Positions 1 to 8,400 of a DNA stretch of 64,000 bases are shown here, one piece after another. This DNA is from Campylobacter armoricus (GTDB lineage Bacteria > Campylobacterota > Campylobacteria > Campylobacterales > Campylobacteraceae): positions 310,001 through 374,000 of the forward strand of contig NZ_CP053825.1 in the NCBI RefSeq assembly GCF_013372105.1. The letters run 5' to 3'. Within the stretch, counting starts at the first letter, position 1. Every line of letters starts with the position of its first letter. A program made the position numbers and the translations under genes. The notes under the pieces were generated by a model, which was not told the origin of the DNA, did no database searches, and saw nothing but the letters and a program-made list of their open reading frames with translations.

Positions 1-1
1 C

Positions 2-1561
2 ATAACAAATGCAAATGTTTTCTTTGGAATTTATCAAAGCTTAGCTGCAAATTCAAAAGAACAAGAAAACACTCAAGAAGAACAAGAGAGTAAATTTTAT
101 CTTCAGTATCCAAAAGATTTTTTTGATCTTATCATCATAGATGAGTGCCACAGAGGCGGAGCAAACGAAGAAGGAAGCTGGAGAGCTGTGCTTGAGTATT
201 TTTCTTATGCAACTCAGCTTGGCTTAACTGCTACTCCAAAAAAAGAAGAAAATATAGACACTTATGAGTATTTTGGTGAGAGTGTTTATGATTATAGTCT
301 TAAAAGTGGCATTGAAGATGGATTTTTAACACCTTATAAAGTCAAACTCATAAAAACAACTTTGAGTGATGGCTATACTTATAATCCTGATGATTTGATA
401 CAAGGTGAGCTTGAAAAAGGCTTTTATAAACAAAGTGAATTTGAAAGAAATATCTTTTTACCAAACTATAATGATTTTATCGCTAAGAAAATTTTAGAGC
501 TTATAAACCCTATGGATAAAACTATAATTTTTTGTGCAAATCAAACTCACGCAAGCGAAGTAAAAAGAGCTATAGATAAATATAAAAGTGTTAAAAGAGA
601 TGATTATTGTGTAAGAGTTACTAGTGATGAAGGCAAAATAGGGCTTGATTATTTGAAATTGTTTCAAGATAATGATAAAAGCTATCCTGTCATACTTACA
701 AGCTCTAAAATGCTTACAACTGGAGTGGATGCAAAAAATGTGCGAAATATAGTATTGCTAGCAAATATAGGTTCTATGGTGGAATTTAAGCAAATCATCG
801 GGCGTGGCACTAGGGTTTATGAAGGTAAGGACTTTTTTACTATACTTGATTTTGTAGGCACTACTAAGCTTTTTTATGATCCAAAATGGGATGGTGAAAA
901 AATAGAAGATTTAAAAGAAAATGATGAAAAAGAAAAAATTACTAAAGAGCATATAAAACAAACAAAAGAAGAAAATAAAGAGAAAAATAGCGTAACTATA
1001 CATTTAAAAGGCACAAAATTAAAGGTTTTAGATATCACCACAAGTTATGTAGGAGCACAAGGAAAGCCACTTAGCACTAAAGAATTTTTGGAATTTTTAA
1101 TAGGAAAGCTTGGTGAGTATTATGATGATGAAGCAAAATTGCGTGAAATTTGGAGTGATCAAAAAAATAGAGAAAGATTTTTAAAAGCCCTTGCAAATGA
1201 TGGAATAGATGAAGATGCTTTAAAAGATCTAAGAGAAATTTTTCAAAAAGATTGTGATATATATGATGTTTTGGCGCATTTAGGCTTTAATAGCGAGATA
1301 AAAACAAGACAAGAGCGTGTTTTGCAAGTAGAAAATAGTGAGTTTTTAAAACGCTTTCAAAAAGAAAAGGCTATAAAATTTATAGAATTTTTACTAAATA
1401 GATATCAAGAATACGGCATAAAAGACTTTGATGATGGCTTAAAACCGCTTATAGAGCTTAGTTCTTTAGGCAATGTAAGAGAATTAGCCGATGAATTTGG
1501 TGGCTTAGAAATTCTAAAACAAAGCTTTGATGATTTACAAAGGGAGATTTATGCAAGATAA
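2..1561 (+). CDS. hsdR: Type I restriction enzyme R subunit (EcoEI-like), 5' end outside the window
   Basis: This is the ATP-driven translocase and endonuclease subunit of a type I restriction system. The reading frame is open from base 2, so about 519 C-terminal residues are visible and the N-terminal nuclease domain and start codon lie upstream. Helicase motifs are plain: a DECH box (LIIIDECHRGG) near base 140, motif III GLTATP, then motif V (TSSKMLTTGVDAKN) and motif VI (QIIGRGTR) near base 800. A lysine/glutamate-rich linker follows, then a C-terminal region like the EcoEI R-subunit C domain. The stop overlaps the hamA start by 11 bases, so the downstream defence genes are probably translated from the same message. 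The identification is firm from the motifs and from hsdS and hsdM downstream. Confidence 0.93.
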   Translation: MTNANVFFGIYQSLAANSKEQENTQEEQESKFYLQYPKDFFDLIIIDECHRGGANEEGSWRAVLEYFSYATQLGLTATPKKEENIDTYEYFGESVYDYSLKSGIEDGFLTPYKVKLIKTTLSDGYTYNPDDLIQGELEKGFYKQSEFERNIFLPNYNDFIAKKILELINPMDKTIIFCANQTHASEVKRAIDKYKSVKRDDYCVRVTSDEGKIGLDYLKLFQDNDKSYPVILTSSKMLTTGVDAKNVRNIVLLANIGSMVEFKQIIGRGTRVYEGKDFFTILDFVGTTKLFYDPKWDGEKIEDLKENDEKEKITKEHIKQTKEENKEKNSVTIHLKGTKLKVLDITTSYVGAQGKPLSTKEFLEFLIGKLGEYYDDEAKLREIWSDQKNRERFLKALANDGIDEDALKDLREIFQKDCDIYDVLAHLGFNSEIKTRQERVLQVENSEFLKRFQKEKAIKFIEFLLNRYQEYGIKDFDDGLKPLIELSSLGNVRELADEFGGLEILKQSFDDLQREIYAR

Positions 1562-2483
1562 AGAAATAGAAAATACAACGGCAATAAACACCTATGTGAA
1601 AAATAAAAATGATGTTGCTTTTGAGATTTGCCTTGATTCTGTAATGGATGACTCGTGTAGTAGATTTTTATTATCATTAATTAACGACTTTGAGGAAGGT
1701 GAGTGGAGATTTGAGAAATTTAATCAATATATAATGAATGCATTGGCTGAAACTGCCTTATCGAAAACAGAAAGAGAAGCTTTAGCTTCAAAAGAAGAGT
1801 ATTATTCCATAATACAACGATCTGTTGCAAATCTAAATAAAAAAGAAGGAGAGATAGGAGAAATTTTTCTTTATGGTATTATGAAGAAATACTATAATGC
1901 TTTACCTATTGTGCCTAAGATTTTTTATAAACAAAATGCCAATGATAATGCAAAAGGCGCAGATAGCGTTCATTTAACTATAGAGAATAAAGAATGTCAT
2001 TTGTGGCTAGGGGAATCTAAATTTTATACAGATATAACCAATGCAATTAGTGAAGCTATAAAATCCATTAAAGACCTTTTAGTAAAAGACAAGCTAAATA
2101 AAGAAAAGTCTATTATTATGGATATAAATGATGTTGAATCTTTTATCAAAGATAAAATCTCTGAAGAAAGTATAGATAAAATAAAAAGAGTTTTAAAACA
2201 AGATACTTCCATAGATGAACTAAAGAATATCTTACATATTCCAATATCAATCATTCATCAATGCGAGATAACTAAAACATATAACGAGTTATCAGAAGAA
2301 TATAAACAAAAAATAGTAAATTTTCATCAAGAGAAAGCAAAACAAGTTATTACAAAAATTACCAATGAGCTAAACAATGTGCATAAGATAGAAAAAATAA
2401 AATTTCATATCATTTTATTTCCTGTACCAGATAAAGAAAAAATCAAACGCGATTTTGCCAAAAAACTAGAGGCAGCCAAATGA
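1551..2483 (+). CDS. hamA: Hachiman defence nuclease HamA (DUF1837 family)
   Basis: This 310-aa protein matches the DUF1837 family, the effector subunit of the Hachiman anti-phage system. The core reads KGEIGEIFLYG (about residues 99-109), then KGADSVHL and LWLGESKFY. That gives an acidic-E104, D138, E155-x-K157 arrangement typical of a PD-(D/E)xK nuclease fold. I chose the ATG at 1551, which has AGGGAG five bases upstream; a TTG at 1527 and an ATG at 1530 are in frame but lack such a site. The gene overlaps hsdR by 11 bases and hamB by 4 (ATGA), so translational coupling is likely. Family knowledge: HamA and HamB form a complex in which the helicase senses DNA and licenses HamA to degrade DNA. 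Here that role is inferred from sequence alone. Confidence 0.85.
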   Translation: MQDKEIENTTAINTYVKNKNDVAFEICLDSVMDDSCSRFLLSLINDFEEGEWRFEKFNQYIMNALAETALSKTEREALASKEEYYSIIQRSVANLNKKEGEIGEIFLYGIMKKYYNALPIVPKIFYKQNANDNAKGADSVHLTIENKECHLWLGESKFYTDITNAISEAIKSIKDLLVKDKLNKEKSIIMDINDVESFIKDKISEESIDKIKRVLKQDTSIDELKNILHIPISIIHQCEITKTYNELSEEYKQKIVNFHQEKAKQVITKITNELNNVHKIEKIKFHIILFPVPDKEKIKRDFAKKLEAAK

Positions 2484-4579
2484 CCAGTGAGCAAATTTTT
2501 AATGAATGTGTAAAGATATATGAAAATCTAAATGATAACAACAAAGAAACAGAAGCTAAAGAAAAGCTTTTTTATTTGCTTGATAAAATTCAAGATAAAG
2601 CTTTATATCCGCCTATATTAAATCATCTAATCAGACAATTTGGCTTATATCCTTATATGAATCAATCTACTTCAATTTTAGAAGACAAATTCTTACTAGA
2701 ATGTTTTAAAACAAATATAGGAGAAGATGAACCAAAGGTTTTACATAGGGAGCAATCAAGGGTTTTAAAAAGACTTTTAAGTAATGATAGTCTTATTTTA
2801 TCTGCTCCAACAAGCTTTGGCAAAAGTTTTATTATTGATGCTTTAATAGCTATGAAAAAACCAAAAAATATATTAATCATTGTCCCTACAATTTCTTTAT
2901 TAGATGAAACTAGAAGAAGACTTGTAAGGAAATTTTACGACTATAAAATAATTACAACTACACAACAAACCAATCTTGAAAATAATAATATCTTTATTTT
3001 TTCTCCAGAAAGAGCAGTTGAATATTTTTCATTTATTCGCAAAGAAAATATAAAGCTTGATTTTTTTATTGTTGATGAGTTTTATAAGATATCAAAGGAA
3101 TACGAAAATGAAAGATTTGCCCCATTGCAAAATGCTATTTTGAAATACACAAATATCTCCAGTCAAAGATATTATGTTTGCCCTAATATAGATAAGATAA
3201 ATAATAAAAATAGTATTCTTTGTGAAGGAATGGAATTTGAATGCCTGAATTTTAATACTGTTTTTATCAATATTAATAAATGTTACAAGGAGCAAAATTT
3301 TAAAAAAGAACAAAAAATTATAGATATAATAAAAAGAGACGAAAAAACTCTAGTTTATACTAAAAGTCAAAATAGTATAAAGAATGTTTATGCTATTTTG
3401 TCAAAAAATGATGTTGTAGAAAATTCAAATACTTTATTAGAAAATTTTTCAAAATGGCTATCAAAATATTATGGAAAGTATTACCTTAATGATGCATTAA
3501 AAATTGGTATAGGAATACATCATGGAAAACTTCATAGATGCCTATCACAATTGCAAGTAAAACTATTTGATGAGAAGGATTTGTTAAAAACTATCATTTC
3601 CACCTCTTCTTTAATAGAGGGAATTAATATTCCAGCAAAAAATCTTATTTTATGGGATAATAAAAATGGGTCGAAAATTATAAATCATTTGACTTATAAA
3701 AATATTATAGGCAGAAGTGGAAGGATGTTTAAATATTTTATAGGTGAAGTATATTTATTTGAATCTCCAAACGAAGATAATAATCAAGAAAAAATATTAG
3801 ATGTAGAAATCAAATCAGAATCCTTGTCTATTAATGATGAAATAAACAATGAAATTCCGAATAATATACAAGTAGAAGTTGAAAATAATCAATTAGAAAT
3901 AATAAAATTAATAGGAAAAGATAAATTTAATTTACTTAAAAAAGAAGCTTCACTGAAAAATGATTTAGAAGTTATTATAAAAATAATTCAAATACTACAA
4001 AGTGAAGATTTTAATAGTGAAATTTTTACATATTTATTTAATGATGAACCGGATAAATGGTATATATTGTCTAAAATTGCAATTATAAGAGAGTTTCATT
4101 GTAGAAATATTAATGATATTAATAATGTTGAGTTGGTAAAAAAAATATCACGAAATTGGATTAAACCATTGCCAGAACTTATTAAAGATATGCAAATTGA
4201 TTTAGATGATTTTTTTAAATTTGAAAACCATGTGGCTTTTAAAGTTGCATCGTTATTTTCTGATATTAACATTTTGCAAAAGATACTTTATCCTGAAAAG
4301 TGGATAGATATTTCAAGTTTTGTTACAAAACTTTCAAATGCTTTTTTACCATCAGTGGTATATACTCTTGAAGAATTTGGATTACCTAGAATCATTTCTA
4401 AAAAACTTCATCAATGTGGATTTATTGATTTTGAAAATAATGATTTAACAATAGAGCAAGCGTTAAACAAATTTAAAGAACATACAGCTGATGATATAAT
4501 CAATATATTAAAAGAAAAAAATCTTTACGATAATTTTGAAGATTATATATTAAATTATTTTTATGAAGGTTTGGGATAA
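2480..4579 (+). CDS. hamB: Hachiman superfamily 2 helicase HamB
   Basis: This 699-aa SF2 helicase is the partner of HamA. Visible motifs are the Q-like HREQSRVLKRLL (about 89-100), Walker A SAPTSFGKS (108-116), motif Ia IVPTISLLDE, a DEFY box in FFIVDEFYKIS (about 199-202) in place of DEAD, motif V SSLIEGINIPAKN (about 376-388) and motif VI IIGRSGR (409-415). The last 250 residues are AT-rich in coding and match nothing I recognise. The start ATG overlaps the hamA stop (ATGA), and hsdS begins four bases after its stop, so hamAB is embedded in the hsd operon. The order nuclease then helicase, both together, supports Hachiman over an unrelated helicase. Confidence 0.85.
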   Translation: MTSEQIFNECVKIYENLNDNNKETEAKEKLFYLLDKIQDKALYPPILNHLIRQFGLYPYMNQSTSILEDKFLLECFKTNIGEDEPKVLHREQSRVLKRLLSNDSLILSAPTSFGKSFIIDALIAMKKPKNILIIVPTISLLDETRRRLVRKFYDYKIITTTQQTNLENNNIFIFSPERAVEYFSFIRKENIKLDFFIVDEFYKISKEYENERFAPLQNAILKYTNISSQRYYVCPNIDKINNKNSILCEGMEFECLNFNTVFININKCYKEQNFKKEQKIIDIIKRDEKTLVYTKSQNSIKNVYAILSKNDVVENSNTLLENFSKWLSKYYGKYYLNDALKIGIGIHHGKLHRCLSQLQVKLFDEKDLLKTIISTSSLIEGINIPAKNLILWDNKNGSKIINHLTYKNIIGRSGRMFKYFIGEVYLFESPNEDNNQEKILDVEIKSESLSINDEINNEIPNNIQVEVENNQLEIIKLIGKDKFNLLKKEASLKNDLEVIIKIIQILQSEDFNSEIFTYLFNDEPDKWYILSKIAIIREFHCRNINDINNVELVKKISRNWIKPLPELIKDMQIDLDDFFKFENHVAFKVASLFSDINILQKILYPEKWIDISSFVTKLSNAFLPSVVYTLEEFGLPRIISKKLHQCGFIDFENNDLTIEQALNKFKEHTADDIINILKEKNLYDNFEDYILNYFYEGLG

Positions 4580-4583
4580 TAAA

Positions 4584-5810
4584 ATGACAAATTTACCGCG
4601 GGGTTGGGAAGTTAAAAAGCTTGGTGAAATAGGTGAAATTGTTACAGGTTTAACACCTAGTAAGAATAATTTAGATTTTTATGGAAAAGATTACCCATTT
4701 TTTAAGCCAAGTGATTTTGAACAAGGATATTTTTTAGAAAGTGCTGTAGATAATTTGTCTAAGTTGGGTTTTGAAAAAGCTAAACAACTTCCATCAAAAA
4801 CAATTCTTGTGGTTTGTATAGGTTCTTTAGGTAAAGTAGCATTAACTAGAGTTATTGGAAGTTGCAATCAGCAAATAAATGCAATTATCTCAAATAAAAA
4901 TATAATTCCAGAGTATATTTATTATTATTGCATATCTTCTAAATTTCAGTCTATATTATTTTTAAAAGCACCTCAAACAACTTTACCTATTTTAAATAAA
5001 ACTGAATTTTCTAAGCTAGAAATTATGTATCCAAAAAATGTAAAAGAGCAAGAAAGGATAGTGGGAATTTTAGATGAGAGTTTTGCAAATATAGATGAGA
5101 GTATAAAAAATTTAGAGCAGGATTTGCTAAATTTAGATGAGTTAATGCAAAGTGCTTTACAAAAGGCTTTCAATCCTTTAAAAGACAATGCTAAGGAAAA
5201 TTATCAACTTCCGCATGGTTGGGAATGGAAAAGCTTAGGGGAAATATGTTTTATTACAGACGGAACACACAAAACACCTAACTATATAAAAACAGGGATT
5301 CCTTTTTTATCTGTTAAAAATATTTCTAAAGGTTTTTTTGATTTAAGCGATGTCAAATACATTTCACTAGAAGAGCATAACAAGCTCATAAAAAGAGCTA
5401 AACCTGAATTTGGAGATATTTTAATTTGTCGTATTGGAACTTTAGGAAAAGCTATAAAAATTTCTTTAGAATTTGAATTTAGTATTTTCGTTAGCTTAGG
5501 GCTTTTAAAACCAAAAGTTAAAATTATAAGTGATTATTTGGTTTATTTTTTAAATTCTTATTTTATTGAAGGGTGGATTAATAATAATAAAGTTGGTGGT
5601 GGAACACATACTGCAAAATTAAATTTAAATATTTTAGAAAAATGTCCTGTTGCACTGCCCCCACTCAAAGAGCAAGAGCAAATCGCATCATATTTAGATG
5701 AGCTTTCTTTAAATATAAAAGATTTAAAGCAAAATTATCAAACACAGATAAAAAATTTACAAGAGCTTAAAAAATCATTGCTAGATAGAGCTTTTAAAGG
5801 AAGATTATAA
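4584..5810 (+). CDS. hsdS: Type I restriction-modification specificity subunit S
   Basis: This subunit sets the DNA target of the HsdR2M2S complex. It has the classic two-half layout. Target domain 1 begins LPRGWEVKKLGEIGE, and a helical spacer follows (about residues 150-200). Target domain 2 begins LPHGWEWKSLGEICF, and a second helical spacer ends EQEQIASYLDELS with LLDRAFKGRL at the C-terminus. I prefer the ATG at 4584, four bases after the hamB stop, because the product then starts MTNLPRGW like other HsdS proteins; an ATG at 4563 is in frame but lies inside hamB. Length (408 aa) is normal. Target domains of HsdS diverge quickly, so the recognition sequence cannot be read from this. Confidence 0.93.
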   Translation: MTNLPRGWEVKKLGEIGEIVTGLTPSKNNLDFYGKDYPFFKPSDFEQGYFLESAVDNLSKLGFEKAKQLPSKTILVVCIGSLGKVALTRVIGSCNQQINAIISNKNIIPEYIYYYCISSKFQSILFLKAPQTTLPILNKTEFSKLEIMYPKNVKEQERIVGILDESFANIDESIKNLEQDLLNLDELMQSALQKAFNPLKDNAKENYQLPHGWEWKSLGEICFITDGTHKTPNYIKTGIPFLSVKNISKGFFDLSDVKYISLEEHNKLIKRAKPEFGDILICRIGTLGKAIKISLEFEFSIFVSLGLLKPKVKIISDYLVYFLNSYFIEGWINNNKVGGGTHTAKLNLNILEKCPVALPPLKEQEQIASYLDELSLNIKDLKQNYQTQIKNLQELKKSLLDRAFKGRL

Positions 5811-5812
5811 AT

Positions 5813-5881
5813 GTTAAAAATTTTATCAAATTTTAACACATTAGCTAGATATGTTAAAAATTTTTGATTTTTTTAACATAT
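5813..5881. repeat. Two AT-rich inverted repeats in the hsdS-rhuM gap
   Basis: The 87-base gap holds two related dyads. The first pairs GTTAAAAATTT (5813-5823) with AAATTTTAAC (5828-5837), with one extra A. The second has perfect 12-base arms, ATATGTTAAAAA (5849-5860) and TTTTTAACATAT (5870-5881), and is followed by a run of T. Both share GTTAAAA/TTTTAAC. They could be operator sites for a regulator of rhuM-hsdM or a weak AT-rich terminator after hsdS. Confidence 0.6.
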
Positions 5882-5882
5882 T

Positions 5883-5905
5883 TTTTGAAGGATAAAAATG
5901 CAAAA
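5883..5905 (+). repeat. Direct repeat copy 1: leader and start of the rhuM gene
   Basis: A 23-base segment holding GAAGGATAAAAATG (ribosome site plus start codon) with four T before it and CAAAA after it. The same 23 bases recur at 6901-6923 over the hsdM start, so the RhuM gene is bracketed by identical translation leaders. Confidence 0.9.
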
Positions 5906-6926
5906 AAATATAAAACGAAATCTTGCTATGGATTTTTTAAGTTTTAGCTTGGAAAATCAGAAAGATTTTTTAGAAGTGATTTATAAAGATGATGATATAT
6001 GGCTTAGCGTATCTTTAATGGCTAAGCTATTTGAATGTTCTAGTGATAATATTTATCTACACCTTAATAATATTTATAAAGAAAATGAGCTTGATAAAAA
6101 TTCAACTTCCGAGGAAATCTCGGTAGTTCAAAAAGAAGGAAAAAGAGAAGTTAAAAGAAAAATAGCATTTTATAATCTTGATGCTATTATAAGCGTAGGA
6201 TATAGAATAAATTCTTATAAAGCTACAAAATTTAGACAATGGGCTACGGCAATTTTAAAACAATTTAGCATTAAAGGGTATGTGCTAGATAAAGAGCGTT
6301 TGAAAAATGGTAGTGCGATAAATAAAAATTATTTTGATGAGCTTTTAGAAGAAATTAGAGAAATAAGAGCTAGCGAGAGATTGTTTTATCAAAAAATAAC
6401 AGATATTTACACAACGGCGATTGATTATGATAAAAACGATAAATTAACTAAAGAATTTTTTGCTAGTGTTCAAAATAAACTTCATTTTGCTATACATAAA
6501 CATACCGCAGCAGAGCTTATAAAACAAAGAGCAGATCATAAAAAAGAAAATATGGGACTTTATACATGGAAAAATGCCCCTGAAGGAAAAATTTTACAAA
6601 GCGATGTGGTGATTGCTAAAAATTATCTTAGTCAAGATGAGCTTTTAGAATTAAATCGTATAGTTGGTATGTATCTTGATTATGCTGAAGATAGAGCAAA
6701 GAAAAATATAGCTATGAGTATGCAAGATTGGAAAGATAGATTAGATATTTTTTTGGAATTTAATGAAAGAGAAATCTTAAAAGATAATGGCAAAATAAGT
6801 AAGAAATTAGCAGATGATTTTGCTAAAGAAGAATTTTATAAATTTAGAATTATTCAGGATAAAAATTATAAATCAGATTTTGATAAAACTATTTTAAAAA
6901 TTTTGAAGGATAAAAATGCAAAATAA
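5898..6926 (+). CDS. RhuM family protein
   Basis: The 342-aa product belongs to the RhuM family (virulence RhuM, first named in Salmonella). The family hallmarks are an N-terminal DNA-binding-like segment (VIYKDDDIWLSVSLMAKLF, about residues 22-40), IAFYNLDAIISVGYRINS with KFRQWAT (about 90-115), and a helical C-terminal half with HFAIHKHTAAELI. Its molecular role is unknown; RhuM genes often lie among restriction or toxin-antitoxin genes. The start follows GAAGGA and is preceded by two inverted repeats. Its end overlaps hsdM by 11 bases. In C. jejuni type I loci, extra genes between hsdS and hsdM are known as M-linked ORFs, and this gene occupies such a position. Confidence 0.88.
   Translation: MQKNIKRNLAMDFLSFSLENQKDFLEVIYKDDDIWLSVSLMAKLFECSSDNIYLHLNNIYKENELDKNSTSEEISVVQKEGKREVKRKIAFYNLDAIISVGYRINSYKATKFRQWATAILKQFSIKGYVLDKERLKNGSAINKNYFDELLEEIREIRASERLFYQKITDIYTTAIDYDKNDKLTKEFFASVQNKLHFAIHKHTAAELIKQRADHKKENMGLYTWKNAPEGKILQSDVVIAKNYLSQDELLELNRIVGMYLDYAEDRAKKNIAMSMQDWKDRLDIFLEFNEREILKDNGKISKKLADDFAKEEFYKFRIIQDKNYKSDFDKTILKILKDKNAK
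6901..6923 (+). repeat. Direct repeat copy 2: leader and start of hsdM
   Basis: Identical over 23 bases to 5883-5905. It holds the GAAGGA ribosome site, the hsdM ATG at 6916 and the last codons of the RhuM gene, so it is both coding and a translation leader. Confidence 0.9.
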
Positions 6927-8400
6927 AATAGATAAAATCACAGATATTTTAAGAAGAGATGATGGTATAAGCGGTGCTATGCATTATAGTGAGCAAATTA
7001 GCTGGATATTGTTTTTGAAATTTTTAGATGATTATGAGACAAATTTAAAAGATTTAGCCTTTTTAGATGGTAAAGATTATAAAAGCATTTTAGAAGAAAA
7101 ATTTAGCTGGAGTGTTTGGGCAGCACCAAAAAAAGATGGCAAACTCGATGTAAAAAATGCTTTAAGTGGTAAGGATTTGCTTGATTTTGTAAATAATGAA
7201 TTGTTTGTTTATCTTAAAAATTTTAAAAGCAATGATGATTTTAAAAGTATAGAATACAAAATAGGCGGAATTTTTGAATTTATAGACAATCGCATCGCAA
7301 ACGGCCATACCTTAAGAGAAGTGATAAATATAGTCGATGAGATGAGTTTTAACAAAGAAGATGATGTTTTTGCCTTGGGTGAAGTTTATGAAAAGCTTTT
7401 AAAAGATATGGGGAGTGATGGTGGAAATAGTGGAGAATTTTATACTCCGCGTCCTTTGATAAAAGCTATGGTAGAGGTTATAAACCCTAAAGCAAAAGAA
7501 AGAATTTATGATCCTTCTTGTGGGAGTTGTGGCTTTTTAGTGGAGAGTTTTTTGCATATTTTATATGAAGATAGAGCTAAAGGAAAAAAGGCAAATTTGA
7601 GTGTAGAAGAGCTTGAATTTTTAAAAAATGATGCGCTTTTTGGACAAGAAAAAACCCCGCTTAGCTATGCAATGGGCGTTATGAATATGATACTTCATGA
7701 AATTTCAAGCCCAAATATCATAAAAACAAATACTTTAAGTAAAAAAATCACAGATATAACAGAAAGCCAAAGATACGAAGTAATACTTGCAAATCCACCT
7801 TTTGGTGGCAAAGAAAAAGAGCAAATTCAAGAGAATTTTCCTATAAAGTCAAATGCTACTGAACTTTTATTTTTACAGCATATTTTAAAATCTTTAAAAA
7901 ACAACGGAAGATGTGCTATAGTAGTGCCTGAAGGTGTGCTTTTTCAAAATTCAAATGCCTTTGTGAGTGTAAAAAAAGATTTATTAGATGATTTTAATTT
8001 AGAGTGCGTTTTGAGCTTGCCAAGCGGGGTATTTTTGCCTTATAGTGCGGTTAAGACTAATGTGCTTTTTTTCTCTAAAGGTAAAAAGTGCATTTGTGAA
8101 GGCGATGGGGTGTATTATTATGAACTTATACCACCTTTTAAACTTACTAAAAATAAGCCTTTAGAATATGCACATTTTAAAGAATTTCTAAAATGCTATA
8201 AAGAAAGAAAAATTACGCCAAATTCTTATATAGTAAGCTTAGAAGAATTAAAAAATAGAAACTATGATTTAAGCGCTAAAAATCCAAATGCAAAAGAAGA
8301 AAAGGCTTTGCGTGAAGTGGAAGAAATTTTAGATGATTTAAAACAAAATCAAGAAAAAGCCAAAGAGCTTTTAGAAAAAATTCAAAAAACTCTTGTTTAA
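6916..8400 (+). CDS. hsdM: Type I restriction-modification DNA adenine methyltransferase subunit M
   Basis: This is the N6-adenine methylase of the type I system, 494 aa. Residues 1-130 form the HsdM N-terminal helical domain (DDGISGAMHYSEQISW). The SAM-binding motif I reads DPSCGSCGFL (199-208), with cysteine where most family members have glycine (GSGGF). The catalytic motif IV is NPPF (293-296), preceded by ILA. GEFYTPRPLI before motif I is typical. The stop codon TAA at 8398-8400 overlaps the moeA stop on the other strand (TTAA). All S, M and R genes are full length as far as visible, so the system looks functional. Confidence 0.95.
   Translation: MQNKIDKITDILRRDDGISGAMHYSEQISWILFLKFLDDYETNLKDLAFLDGKDYKSILEEKFSWSVWAAPKKDGKLDVKNALSGKDLLDFVNNELFVYLKNFKSNDDFKSIEYKIGGIFEFIDNRIANGHTLREVINIVDEMSFNKEDDVFALGEVYEKLLKDMGSDGGNSGEFYTPRPLIKAMVEVINPKAKERIYDPSCGSCGFLVESFLHILYEDRAKGKKANLSVEELEFLKNDALFGQEKTPLSYAMGVMNMILHEISSPNIIKTNTLSKKITDITESQRYEVILANPPFGGKEKEQIQENFPIKSNATELLFLQHILKSLKNNGRCAIVVPEGVLFQNSNAFVSVKKDLLDDFNLECVLSLPSGVFLPYSAVKTNVLFFSKGKKCICEGDGVYYYELIPPFKLTKNKPLEYAHFKEFLKCYKERKITPNSYIVSLEELKNRNYDLSAKNPNAKEEKALREVEEILDDLKQNQEKAKELLEKIQKTLV

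Noticed and set aside
1527-1550. Upstream TTG and ATG starts for the HamA gene
   Set aside because: They lie within hsdR without a ribosome site, whereas the ATG at 1551 has AGGGAG at good distance.
5883-6923. The rhuM segment as an insertion sequence
   Set aside because: It has a direct repeat but no transposase and no terminal inverted repeats.
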